Of a stretch of 21,771 nt of DNA, positions 15,748-21,771 are shown piece by piece. This DNA comes from Sphingomonadales bacterium. Its GTDB lineage: Bacteria > Pseudomonadota > Alphaproteobacteria > Sphingomonadales > Sphingomonadaceae. Below the pieces are notes generated by a model. It searched no databases, was not told the origin of the DNA, and worked only from the letters and a program-made list of their open reading frames with translations. The position numbers and the translations under genes were made by a program. Location of the stretch: positions 1-21,771 of the forward strand of contig JAIYAA010000276.1 of NCBI GenBank assembly GCA_027489295.1, read 5' to 3'. How positions within the stretch are numbered: the first letter of the stretch is position 1; each line of letters opens with the position of its first letter.

Positions 15748-17115
15748 ATGATCGTGGGGGCGGCAATGGGCAGAGGCTTGCGGGCGACCGCATTGGTGCT
15801 GGCGTTGGGGACGGCGGAGGCCGCGCATGCGCAGGGCGTGGTCCCGCCGCCGGCCGAAGGACTGACCTTCGCCGCCAGCGAGCGGGTGCGCTACGAGGCG
15901 ATCGACGGGCAGGCGCGCGCCGGTTTCAACAGCAGCGACGAACTCGTCAATTTCCGCACGACCTTGCTCGCGCGCTACCAGCAGGGCGCGGTGAGCGTGG
16001 TCGGCGAGCTTTGGGACAGCCGCGTCTATAACGGCAACCGCCGGTCGCCGGTTACGACGGGCGAGGTCAACACGCTCGAGCCGGTGCAGGCCTATGTGCA
16101 GCTCGATCTCGGCGATGCACTGGGGCGCGGATCGAAGCTGCGCGTGCAGGCGGGCCGCTTCATGCTCAATCTGGGGTCGCGGCGGTTGGTCGCCGCGGAC
16201 GATTATCGCAATACCACCAACGGCTATACCGGCGTGCGCGCCGATTGGAGCCAGGGCGCCTGGTCGGCGACGGCGATCTACACCATGCCGCAGCGCCGCC
16301 GCCCGGACGATATCGACGCGCTGCTGTCCAACGAACCCGCGATCGATCGCGAGGGGGCGGCGCTGGTGCTGTGGGGCGGGCTGATCAGCCGGGCGCGGAC
16401 GATCGGGCCGGCGCTGGTCGAGACCAGCTACTTCCATCTCGGCGAGCACGACACGCCGGGCCGCCCGACGCGCGACCGCTCGCTCGACACCGCCAGCATC
16501 CGGCTCGCGCGCGATCCGGCGCCGGCCAAGCTCGACTATGAGGTGGAAGCGATCGGGCAGACCGGCTCGCAATCGATCAGCCTCGCGGCCGGCGCGGCAC
16601 GCCAGCCGGTGCGCGCCTGGTTCGTGCATGGGCGGGTGGGCTATAGCTGGGCGGCAGCGTGGAAGCCACGGCTGATGGCCGAATTCGACTATGCCAGCGG
16701 CGATGCTCCCGGCGGGCGCTATGGCCGCTTCGATACGCTGTTCGGGATGCGCCGCGCCGATCTGGCGCCGGCCGGGCTCTACAATGCCATCGCCCGCAGC
16801 AACGTCGTCGCGCCGTCGGTGCAGGGCGAGGCGGCGCAGGGTCGCACCGAGCTGATGCTTAGCTACCGCCCGATGTGGCTGGCAGCGCGGGCCGATTCCT
16901 TCGCCAGTACCGGCGTGCGCGATGCCAGCGGCAAGGCGGGCGATTTCGCCGGGCACCAGTTCGATGGACGGGTGCGCTATCGCCTCAGCAAGGCGGTGCG
17001 GCTGGAGGCCGATGCGGTGCTGCTCGCCAAGGGGCGCTTCCTTCGCGATGCGCCCAACGCCCCGCCGGGGCGCTGGACCAAATATGCGGCGCTCAACCTG
17101 ATGGTGAGCCTGTAG
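15748..17115 (+). CDS. Alginate-export-type outer-membrane porin
   Basis: This 455-aa secreted protein has a signal peptide (hydrophobic core about 11-24, likely cleavage after AAHA at residue 28). The body is dominated by alternating short amphipathic strands with Tyr/Phe/Trp girdle residues, consistent with an 18-stranded barrel of the alginate-export (AlgE-like) porin family. Diagnostic segments are ASERVRYEAIDG near the mature N-terminus, LVNFRTTLLARYQ, VQAYVQLDLGD, QAGRFMLNLGSRRLV and AEFDYASGD. Members are often general oligosaccharide or organic-acid channels, so real alginate export is not implied and no alginate genes are near. AGGAG six bases before ATG 15748 sets the start. It follows miaB by 32 bp and converges on the PEP-CTERM gene. 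Confidence 0.82.
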   Translation: MIVGAAMGRGLRATALVLALGTAEAAHAQGVVPPPAEGLTFAASERVRYEAIDGQARAGFNSSDELVNFRTTLLARYQQGAVSVVGELWDSRVYNGNRRSPVTTGEVNTLEPVQAYVQLDLGDALGRGSKLRVQAGRFMLNLGSRRLVAADDYRNTTNGYTGVRADWSQGAWSATAIYTMPQRRRPDDIDALLSNEPAIDREGAALVLWGGLISRARTIGPALVETSYFHLGEHDTPGRPTRDRSLDTASIRLARDPAPAKLDYEVEAIGQTGSQSISLAAGAARQPVRAWFVHGRVGYSWAAAWKPRLMAEFDYASGDAPGGRYGRFDTLFGMRRADLAPAGLYNAIARSNVVAPSVQGEAAQGRTELMLSYRPMWLAARADSFASTGVRDASGKAGDFAGHQFDGRVRYRLSKAVRLEADAVLLAKGRFLRDAPNAPPGRWTKYAALNLMVSL

Positions 17116-17121
17116 CCGGGA

Positions 17122-17145
17122 CCGGGACCGGCATTGCGGTCCCGG
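17122..17145. terminator. Bidirectional GC hairpin between convergent genes
   Basis: A perfect 9-bp stem CCGGGACCG / CGGTCCCGG with a 6-nt loop lies between two convergent stop codons. It has no T-run, so it may terminate weakly in both directions. Confidence 0.55.
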
Positions 17146-17158
17146 CCCGAGCCTCGTC

Positions 17159-17767
17159 TCAGGCCAGCGCGGCGTGGCGCTTGCGGCGGGTGCGGATCGC
17201 GCCGCCGGCGAGGCCGAAGCCGCCGATCAGCATCGCCCACGCCGCCGGCTCCGGCACGGCGCCGCCGCTCGTGCCGGTCAGGCGAATGCCGAGATTCTGC
17301 TCGCGCAGGCGGCGCCAATTGCCCTCGCTGCCGCGCAGATAGGCGGCCAGCGGCTCGGACGCGCCGCCCGGCATGAAGCTGCTGCTGTCCGGGTCGGCGG
17401 CCGAGAAGACCACCCAATAGGATCCGGCCTTGAGATTCCACTGGAGCGAATCGACGCCCTGCCAGCCGATCATGCCGCGATTGACGAAGCTGGTGGAGAA
17501 CAACTGCTTCGCCGGCACGAAATCGATCTCGCTGTAGATGTTGGCGGTCAGGCGCGCGCCTTCATCGCCGCCGATCCAGCCATAGATGCCGTCGACGGTC
17601 ACGTCGTTTGCCAGATCGAAATAGCCGGCAAGGCTGCGCGAGCCGGCGATCGTGGTCGCGGTGGAACTGCTGGTGGTGCCGGCGCCGGTGTCGAGGATCG
17701 GATCGGCCTGGGCGATGCCGGTCGCGGCGAGCATGGCAGCGGCAAATGCCGCAACAGCGAACTTCAT
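17159..17767 (-). CDS. PEPxxWA-CTERM sorting-signal protein
   Basis: This 202-aa secreted protein of unknown function has a signal peptide (MKFAVAAFAAAMLAATGIAQ, likely cleaved after AQA at 21). At the C-terminus it has VPEPAAWAML (171-180), a hydrophobic Gly/Ala/Leu helix and the basic cluster RTRRKR, which is the PEP-CTERM signal recognised by an exosortase. The mature part (STATTIAGSRSLAGYF, DGIYGWIGGDEGARLTANIYSE, GSYWVVFSAADPDSSSF) looks like a beta-rich surface domain. The start ATG 17765-17767 follows AAGGAAAAGAAG. A longer open frame to 17953 lacks a signal peptide at its N-terminus and is rejected. No exosortase gene lies in the window. A probable -10 box TACAAT is at 17806-17801. 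Confidence 0.87.
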   Translation of the reverse strand: MKFAVAAFAAAMLAATGIAQADPILDTGAGTTSSSTATTIAGSRSLAGYFDLANDVTVDGIYGWIGGDEGARLTANIYSEIDFVPAKQLFSTSFVNRGMIGWQGVDSLQWNLKAGSYWVVFSAADPDSSSFMPGGASEPLAAYLRGSEGNWRRLREQNLGIRLTGTSGGAVPEPAAWAMLIGGFGLAGGAIRTRRKRHAALA

Positions 17768-17800
17768 TCTTCTTTTCCTTACCAACAGAATTGCGGGAAT

Positions 17801-17876
17801 ATTGTACAAGCTGCGGTCGCATCGCTCGACGGCGGCGTTGCGGGATTCCGTCTCACAGCCGTGGGATTGCGTCTCA
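17801..17876 (-). promoter_or_regulatory. Upstream control region of the PEP-CTERM gene: direct repeats 21 bp apart
   Basis: GGGATTCCGTCTCA (17842-17855) and GGGATTGCGTCTCA (17863-17876) match at 13 of 14 positions with a 21-bp period, two helical turns. On the minus strand they lie upstream of a likely -10 box TACAAT (17806-17801) with only a poor -35 (TCGAGC). That is the layout expected for a promoter needing an activator bound at tandem sites around -50 to -80. Confidence 0.5.
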
Positions 17877-17978
17877 GTACTGTCCCAGATTGGTCGTTTC
17901 GCGCGGCGTCGTCGCAAGCGATGATCCGGCGTACAACAGAAGCGCGCACGCAAGCGTGCCCCGAAGCAGATACTTCAT
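17874..17978 (-). CDS. Possible 34-aa secreted peptide
   Basis: A short open frame begins at ATG 17976-17978 with a good ribosome-binding site (AAGG about 6 bases before it on the minus strand). It encodes 34 residues: a signal-peptide-like start MKYLLRGTLACALLLYAGSS, then LATTPRETTNLGQY. A signal peptidase site after SLA would leave only about 12 residues. No family is recognised. It could be a real small secreted peptide, a leader ORF for the downstream PEP-CTERM gene, or the remnant of a truncated gene. Its stop lies inside the upstream direct repeat of the PEP-CTERM control region. Confidence 0.35.
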   Translation of the reverse strand: MKYLLRGTLACALLLYAGSSLATTPRETTNLGQY

Positions 17979-18289
17979 CGCGGACCTTGATTGTTACGGA
18001 TGGGTGGCGGCGCGGTTAGCCGCTTCCCGGCGCACTTCCAAGGCGCCGTTGGCGCGCGCCCATCCCGTTTCGGCACGGGCGGGTCGCGGGTGCAGAAGGC
18101 CGGCGGTGTCGCGCCCGCGTCACACAGGTGCGCCATTACGCGGGGACAGACGATCTCCCCCTGTGCAGCCGCGTTTCCGTCTGCCATCTTGTCGGTCGAC
18201 ATGCGCCAAGGAACCTCCGCACCACGCCAAGGTTTGCCCTTCCGGGGCCGCAGGATCTCCGCGCCCGTCGCCAACATCGAAAGGACCGC
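17979..18289. other. Gene-free stretch upstream of phoH
   Basis: These 311 bp contain no gene I can support. All longer open frames here are continuations of antisense or out-of-frame readings of phoH. It should hold the phoH promoter, because the gene before it is on the opposite strand, but no convincing -35/-10 pair is visible. Direct repeats CGCCAAGG at 18204 and 18225 lie 21 bp apart. GAAAGGA at 18279-18285 is the phoH ribosome-binding site. Confidence 0.4.
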
Positions 18290-19297
18290 ATGAGCCGCAA
18301 GCCTGTCCCCGCCCAGTCCGGCGAACGTTCCCGGGTAGAGGTGACCTTCGACAAGCCCCAGCTCCTGCCGCAGCTCTTCGGCGAATTCGATTCCAACCTG
18401 CTGATGCTCGAGGAGCGGCTGGGCGTGTACATCCACGCGCGCGGCCAGCGGGTAGTGATCGAAGGCGGTACCGAGGCGGTGGCCCACGCCCGCGAGGTGC
18501 TGCAGGAACTGCACAGCCGCGTCATCCGCGGCGAGGACGTGGATGGCGGGCTTATCGACGCGGTGATCGCGATGTCGACCGAGCCGATGTTCACCGGCAT
18601 CGTCCGCGCCGAGCCGACCGGCAACGGCGGCCCCAAGCCCTCGATCATGATCCGTACGCGCAAGAAGACGATCGTGCCGCGTTCGGTGACGCAGACGCAT
18701 TACATGCGCGAGCTCGCCTCGAACGATCTGATCTTCGCGCTCGGGCCGGCGGGTACCGGCAAGACCTATCTGGCGGTGGCACAGGCCGTGGCGCAGCTGA
18801 TCACCGGCAGCGTCCAGCGACTGATCCTGTCGCGCCCGGCGGTGGAAGCGGGCGAGCGGCTCGGCTTCCTGCCCGGCGACATGAAGGAGAAGGTCGATCC
18901 CTATCTCCGCCCGATCTACGACGCGCTCTATGACTGCCTGCCGGCCGAACAGGTCGAGCGGCGGATCGCGTCGGGCGAGATCGAGATCGCGCCGATCGCC
19001 TTCATGCGCGGGCGGACGCTGGCCGATGCCTTCGTCATCCTCGACGAAGCGCAGAACACCACGCCGATGCAGATGAAGATGTTCCTGACGCGATTCGGCG
19101 CGAACAGCCGGATGGTGATCTGCGGCGATCCCAAGCAGACCGATCTGCCCGGCGGGCCCAATGCCTCGGGCTTGAACGACGCGGTGGACCGGCTGGAGGG
19201 CGTGGAGGGCATCTCGATGGTGCGCTTCGGCGTGGGCGACGTGGTGCGCCACCCGATCGTCGGCCGCATCGTCGCGGCCTATGAGGGCGAAGGTTGA
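18290..19297 (+). CDS. phoH: PhoH family ATPase
   Basis: This 335-aa PhoH-like protein has an SF1-type P-loop ATPase domain. PhoH is associated with RNA processing and is normally next to ybeY. The N-terminal part (about 15-90) is KH-like (LFGEFDSNLLMLEERLGVYI). The ATPase domain has Walker A GPAGTGKT (152-159), SRPAVEAGERLGFLPGD (181-197), Walker B FVILDEAQN (248-256) and the GDPKQTDLP sensor region. ATG 18290 is preceded by GAAAGGA. The stop is immediately followed by a perfect 20-bp palindrome that serves the next genes and could also form a hairpin at the phoH mRNA end. Read-through to vapBC-ybeY-corC is likely but would have to pass this hairpin. Confidence 0.95.
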   Translation: MSRKPVPAQSGERSRVEVTFDKPQLLPQLFGEFDSNLLMLEERLGVYIHARGQRVVIEGGTEAVAHAREVLQELHSRVIRGEDVDGGLIDAVIAMSTEPMFTGIVRAEPTGNGGPKPSIMIRTRKKTIVPRSVTQTHYMRELASNDLIFALGPAGTGKTYLAVAQAVAQLITGSVQRLILSRPAVEAGERLGFLPGDMKEKVDPYLRPIYDALYDCLPAEQVERRIASGEIEIAPIAFMRGRTLADAFVILDEAQNTTPMQMKMFLTRFGANSRMVICGDPKQTDLPGGPNASGLNDAVDRLEGVEGISMVRFGVGDVVRHPIVGRIVAAYEGEG

Positions 19298-19333
19298 AGG
19301 CCGGGATATCCCGGCCTACATTTGGGATATCCC
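19294..19333 (+). promoter_or_regulatory. vapBC promoter with two operator palindromes
   Basis: TTGAAG (19294-19299, -35-like, overlapping the phoH stop) and TACATT (19317-19322, -10-like) are 17 bp apart. The spacer is filled by a perfect palindrome AGGCCGGGATATCCCGGCCT (19298-19317). A second copy of its core, GGGATATCCC, lies at 19324-19333 across the expected start of transcription. The two cores are 21 bp apart, so they lie on one face of the helix. This fits autorepression by a VapB-VapC complex. Confidence 0.65.
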
Positions 19334-19349
19334 TTTCGGAGGCACTGGC

Positions 19350-19601
19350 GTGGCATCGCTCTACATCAAGGATCCGGACACCGCGGCGCTTGCCGCCGAA
19401 GTCGCGGCGGCGCTCGGTACCACCAAGACCGAGGCGGTGCGCGACAGCCTGTTGCGGCGGAAGGCCGAGCTTGCGGTCGAAGGCCGTGCGAAGCACGTGC
19501 TCCGCAAGCTGGACGCGCATCGTCGCGCCCATCCGCTCCCGCCGCCCACCGGGCTGAAGGCCGACAAGGCCTTTTTTGACGAGTTGTGGGGCGACGCTTG
19601 A
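19350..19601 (+). CDS. vapB: Antitoxin VapB (Rv0623/PSK-type)
   Basis: This 83-aa antitoxin neutralises the PIN toxin encoded next and should bind its own operator. The N-terminal half (SLYIKDPDTAALAAEVAAALGTTKTEAVRDSLLRR) is the Rv0623-like ribbon-helix-helix type DNA-binding region. The C-terminal half is charged, with KAFFDELWGDA, the toxin-binding tail usual in this family. GTG 19350 is the start, marked by a perfect GGAGG eight bases upstream (19338-19342). An in-frame ATG at 19281 inside phoH would add 23 residues encoded by the operator itself and is unlikely. The stop overlaps the toxin start by 4 nt (TTGA). Confidence 0.88.
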   Translation: MASLYIKDPDTAALAAEVAAALGTTKTEAVRDSLLRRKAELAVEGRAKHVLRKLDAHRRAHPLPPPTGLKADKAFFDELWGDA

Positions 19602-19993
19602 CCCTTTTCGTCGATGCGTCGGCGATGGTTGCTATCATCGCCGAAGAACCCGAACGCGACCGGCTGGTGATCGAGGCGGTCGAGGGGGCGCCGGCGCTGT
19701 GGTCGCCCATGGCGTGCTGGGAAACCGTCGCCGCGCTTTCCCATTCCCGGCAAATGGATGTTGCGGAAGCGCGCCAGGAAGCGAGCCTCGTCGCCGAAGA
19801 GCTCGGGCTGACGCTGGTGCCGATCGGGCAACGCGAACTGGACCTGGCGCTCGATGCCTATCAGCAGTTCGGCAAGGGCAGACACCCGGCCGGACTCAAC
19901 ATGGGCGATTGCTTCGCCTATGCGTGTGCCAAATCCCATGATGCGCGTCTGCTCTACAAGGGCGACGATTTCTCCAAGACGGACCTCGCCTGA
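19598..19993 (+). CDS. vapC: Toxin VapC (PIN-domain ribonuclease)
   Basis: This 131-aa PIN-domain endoribonuclease toxin belongs to a type II toxin-antitoxin system. The acidic metal-binding residues are visible: Asp6 (LFVDASAMVAII), Glu42 (CWETVAAL), Asp104 (NMGDCFAYACA) and Asp123/124 (YKGDDF). The active site looks intact. VapC toxins typically cut tRNAs or rRNA; the target here is unknown. The start is TTG 19598, overlapping the vapB stop. An in-frame GTG at 19586 would add four residues. The stop TGA (19991-19993) shares its A with the ybeY ATG, so toxin and YbeY translation are probably coupled. Confidence 0.88.
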   Translation: MTLFVDASAMVAIIAEEPERDRLVIEAVEGAPALWSPMACWETVAALSHSRQMDVAEARQEASLVAEELGLTLVPIGQRELDLALDAYQQFGKGRHPAGLNMGDCFAYACAKSHDARLLYKGDDFSKTDLA

Positions 19994-20502
19994 TGCTCGA
20001 CGTTGCCGCCCTCCCCGAATCCCCCTGGCCGGACGGCGACTGGGAAGCGCTTGCGCTGCGCGCGGCCGAGGCGGCGATCGCGCAGACGCCCTATGCCGAT
20101 TGGCAGGGCACGCCTAGCACGATCGAAGTCGCGGTACGCTTCACCAGCGACGACGAAGTCCACACGCTGAACCGCCAGTATCGGAGCAAGGACAAGCCGA
20201 CCAACGTGCTGTCCTTCCCGATGATCCAGCCCGACCTGCTCGACGCGGTCACCCAGAACAGCGATGATGGCGAAGTATTGCTGGGCGATATCGTGCTTGC
20301 GCATGGCGTCTGTTCGGCCGAAGCGGGCGAGCGCGGCATCGCCGTGGAAGATCACGCCACGCATCTGATTGTCCATGGCATGCTGCATCTGCTAGGCTAT
20401 GATCATATCGAGGATGCCGAAGCGGAATCCATGGAGGCGATGGAACAGGCCGCCATGGCTGCCCTGAACCTGCACGATCCCTATCCCGTACGCGAGGACT
20501 GA
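19993..20502 (+). CDS. ybeY: Endoribonuclease YbeY (16S rRNA maturation)
   Basis: YbeY is a zinc-dependent single-strand endoribonuclease needed for 16S rRNA 3'-end maturation and ribosome quality control. The 169-aa protein has the zinc motif HGMLHLLGYDH (128-138; His128, His132, His138), the NRQYRSKDKPTNVLSFP region (60-76) and LLGDIVLA (97-104). ATG 19993 overlaps the vapC stop by one base (TGATG), a termination-reinitiation arrangement. There is no strong ribosome-binding site of its own (GGAC at about -13). In most alphaproteobacteria ybeY follows phoH directly. corC follows after 8 bp. Confidence 0.95.
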   Translation: MLDVAALPESPWPDGDWEALALRAAEAAIAQTPYADWQGTPSTIEVAVRFTSDDEVHTLNRQYRSKDKPTNVLSFPMIQPDLLDAVTQNSDDGEVLLGDIVLAHGVCSAEAGERGIAVEDHATHLIVHGMLHLLGYDHIEDAEAESMEAMEQAAMAALNLHDPYPVRED

Positions 20503-20510
20503 CCACCAAC

Positions 20511-21422
20511 ATGAACGAGGGCCCCAGTACCGGCTCGCCTGAACACCGACACGAAAATGGCGGCATCTGGCGCAGTTTGCGCACGCTCCTGTTCGGCGAG
20601 GAACAGGAAGAAACGCTGCGCGAGCGCCTGGAAGAGGCCATCGAGGAGCATGAGAGCGACGGCGGCACCCCGCCGGCCGGCGACCTTGCCCCGATCGAGC
20701 GACAGATGCTCAAGAACCTGCTGCACTTCGGCGAGCGCGATGCCGGCGACGTCGGCGTCCCTCGCGCAGACATCATCGCGGTGGAGGAAACGACCAGCTT
20801 CGCCGATCTCGTCCAGCTTTTCGCCGAGGCGGGGCACAGCCGCCTGCCGGTCTATCGCGACGAGCTCGATACCATCATCGGCATGGTCCATATCAAGGAC
20901 GTGTTCGAGATCCTGGCCAAGGGCGAGGCCCATCCGCCGACCATCGCCGCGCTGATCCGCCAGCCGCTCTACGTGCCGCAATCGATGGGCGCGCTCGATC
21001 TGCTCGCGCAGATGCGGGTGAAGCGCACCCACCTTGCGATCGTGCTCGACGAATATTCGGGCACCGAGGGGCTGATCACGATCGAGGACCTGATCGAGGA
21101 AATCGTCGGCGAGATCGAGGACGAGCATGACGAGGCGCCCGCCGCCCTGATCGTGCCGATCGACGGCGGCGGCTGGGAAGCCGATGCCCGCGCCGAGCTG
21201 GAGGACGTCGCCGTGACCGTCGATCCCCGGCTCGCCGAGGTGGAGGAGGATGTCGACACGATCGGCGGCCTCGCCTTCGTGCTCGCCGGGCACGTCCCGA
21301 AGATTGGGGAATGCTTGGAGCATGACAGCGGCTGGAAGCTCGAGGTGATCGACGCCGACGAGCGCAAGGTGAACCGGCTTCGGCTGCATCCGCCCGAAAT
21401 GCGGGTGGAGGATGCGGCCTAG
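20511..21422 (+). CDS. corC: CBS-domain hemolysin/CorC family protein
   Basis: This 303-aa soluble protein of the CorC/TlyC group has no membrane domain. The order is a charged N-terminal region, CBS domain 1 (about 84-140, PRADIIAVEE to IKDVFEIL), CBS domain 2 (about 152-205, LYVPQSMGALDLL to DLIEEIVGEIEDE), and a CorC_HlyC transporter-associated domain (about 222-300, with VDTIGGLAFVLAGHVPKIGE). Family members are linked to magnesium/cobalt efflux or envelope integrity. The 'hemolysin' name is historical. It is the last gene of the phoH-vapBC-ybeY-corC run. Its TAG stop is the first three bases of a terminator hairpin. Confidence 0.93.
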   Translation: MNEGPSTGSPEHRHENGGIWRSLRTLLFGEEQEETLRERLEEAIEEHESDGGTPPAGDLAPIERQMLKNLLHFGERDAGDVGVPRADIIAVEETTSFADLVQLFAEAGHSRLPVYRDELDTIIGMVHIKDVFEILAKGEAHPPTIAALIRQPLYVPQSMGALDLLAQMRVKRTHLAIVLDEYSGTEGLITIEDLIEEIVGEIEDEHDEAPAALIVPIDGGGWEADARAELEDVAVTVDPRLAEVEEDVDTIGGLAFVLAGHVPKIGECLEHDSGWKLEVIDADERKVNRLRLHPPEMRVEDAA

Positions 21423-21458
21423 AGCGTTTTTCCCTTCAGTGAAGACGCTCTAGTTTTT
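21420..21458 (+). terminator. Intrinsic terminator of the phoH-ybeY-corC operon
   Basis: TAGAGCGT (21420-21427) pairs with ACGCTCTA (21445-21452), with an inner CTTC-AGT-GAAG stem (21434-21444) and a left-side bulge. T5 follows at 21454-21458. The corC stop codon is the first triplet of the stem. Confidence 0.8.
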
Positions 21459-21513
21459 CGATACGGCATTTTCCGAGTCGTTGACCGTGTCCGGTCCATG
21501 TGAAAATGCGCTA
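21420..21513. repeat. Two-hairpin intergenic element between corC and pgeF
   Basis: The 94 bp consist of the terminator hairpin followed by a second hairpin, GCATTTTC (21466-21473) with GAAAATGC (21502-21509), enclosing GACCG-TGTC-CGGTC (21483-21496). The ends (TAGAGCGTTTTTC and GAAAATGCGCTAG) are roughly inverted copies, and each supplies the stop codon of the flanking gene. The GAGCG-TTTTC style resembles dispersed intergenic palindromic repeats of alphaproteobacteria. Copy number cannot be tested here. Confidence 0.5.
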
Positions 21514-21771
21514 GCCGGGAAGCCCGATCAGGCTGATCTGCCGGCCATAGTCCGGCTCCAGCCGGTGCGTGGCGCGGCGGAAGCTGAAGAAGCGGTCCTC
21601 GTCGGCATAGGTGTCGAGGCCCAGCGCCTCGATCGTGCGCAACCCGGCCAGCGCCAGCCGGTGGACGACATAGGCCTCCAGATCGAACTGGAAATGCTCG
21701 GGCCGGCCATCGGCGAAGAAGCGTTCGTTGGCCGGATCCTGCTCGCAGAAGCGGCGGAAGAAGCCGGCATC
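21511..21771 (-). CDS. pgeF: Peptidoglycan editing factor PgeF / polyphenol oxidase family (C-terminal part only)
   Basis: Only the last 86 residues are in the window; the 5' part lies beyond the right edge. The visible part runs from DAGFFRRFCEQDPANERFF through FDLEAYVVHRLALAGLRTIEALGLDTYADEDRFFSFRRATHRLEPD to YGRQISLIGLPG. FFSFRRATHRxEPDYGRQISLI is the hallmark end of the YfiH/PgeF (DUF152) family. These proteins correct L-Ser-containing muropeptide precursors and show laccase-like or purine-nucleoside activity in vitro. The gene converges on corC with 88 bp between the stop codons, and its TAG stop is part of the inverted-repeat element. Confidence 0.92.
   Translation of the reverse strand, partial: DAGFFRRFCEQDPANERFFADGRPEHFQFDLEAYVVHRLALAGLRTIEALGLDTYADEDRFFSFRRATHRLEPDYGRQISLIGLPG

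Noticed and set aside
14378..15793. A 471-codon minus-strand open frame opposite miaB
   Set aside because: Fully antisense to a secure miaB gene; the composition is that of a shadow frame and no domain is recognisable.
15367..16956. A 529-codon minus-strand open frame opposite miaB and the porin gene
   Set aside because: Spans two real plus-strand genes and their boundary; shadow of GC-rich codons.
15748..17115. An alginate or exopolysaccharide synthesis locus
   Set aside because: Only the export-type porin is present; no polymerase, epimerase or glycosyltransferase genes flank it.
17768..17880. Sigma-54 promoter for the PEP-CTERM gene
   Set aside because: No TGGC-N8-TTGC(A/T)-type -24/-12 pair was found on the minus strand; a TACAAT -10 box fits better.
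18204..18232. Two CGCCAAGG direct repeats 21 bp apart upstream of phoH
   Set aside because: Only 8 bp each, with no accompanying promoter boxes; chance occurrence in GC-rich DNA is likely.
17975..19252. A 425-codon minus-strand open frame opposite phoH
   Set aside because: Antisense to phoH, His/Arg-rich with no family similarity.
19281..19349. Upstream ATG for vapB at 19281
   Set aside because: It lies inside phoH, the added residues are encoded by the operator palindromes, and GGAGG clearly marks GTG 19350.

Overview
The window is GC-rich, densely coded chromosome with short intergenic gaps. It looks like an alphaproteobacterium of the order Sphingomonadales, probably a Sphingomonas-like genus. 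The support is a MucR/Ros regulator, a Fur/Mur protein without the usual CxxC pair, a PEPxxWA-CTERM protein, an alginate-export-type porin, and the gene set tsaB-rimI-fur-plsC-miaB-phoH-ybeY-corC. No rRNA, tRNA, CRISPR array, transposase or phage gene was seen.

Left part (1-9827), mostly minus strand: purE-purK (purK cut by the window edge), a DUF2721 membrane protein, one plus-strand BioF2/FemAB-like acetyltransferase, a NudK-like Nudix hydrolase, trmB, three tandem EAL-domain paralogues that have each lost a different set of catalytic motifs, metK, and lnt. An AT-rich inverted repeat lies just upstream of metK and looks like an operator for a methionine/SAM-cycle regulator. A strong intrinsic terminator separates metK from the EAL genes.

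Middle part (9990-15715), plus strand: nfu-type Fe-S scaffold, RutE-type nitroreductase, tsaB-rimI (overlapping), mucR with its own promoter and terminator, fur/mur, plsC-type acyltransferase and miaB. These serve Fe-S supply, tRNA modification (t6A37, ms2i6A37), metal regulation and phospholipid synthesis.

Right part (15748-21771): an alginate-export-type outer-membrane protein converges on a PEP-CTERM protein. A 522-bp gap follows, holding a possible 34-aa secreted peptide gene and 21-bp-spaced direct repeats. Then come phoH, a VapBC toxin-antitoxin pair, ybeY, corC, and the end of a pgeF gene on the minus strand. The VapBC pair sits between phoH and ybeY, which are normally adjacent. It has an unusually clear self-regulatory promoter (two GGGATATCCC palindromes 21 bp apart), and the toxin stop codon overlaps the ybeY start.

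Overall, two blocks that are often one housekeeping cluster in alphaproteobacteria (rimI-fur-plsC-miaB-phoH-ybeY-corC and lnt-metK-trmB) are present but separated and in opposite orientation. Accessory genes sit at the usual junctions: the EAL trio at metK/trmB, porin plus PEP-CTERM at miaB/phoH, and VapBC at phoH/ybeY. The most notable items are the EAL trio and the toxin-antitoxin pair built into an RNA-processing operon.
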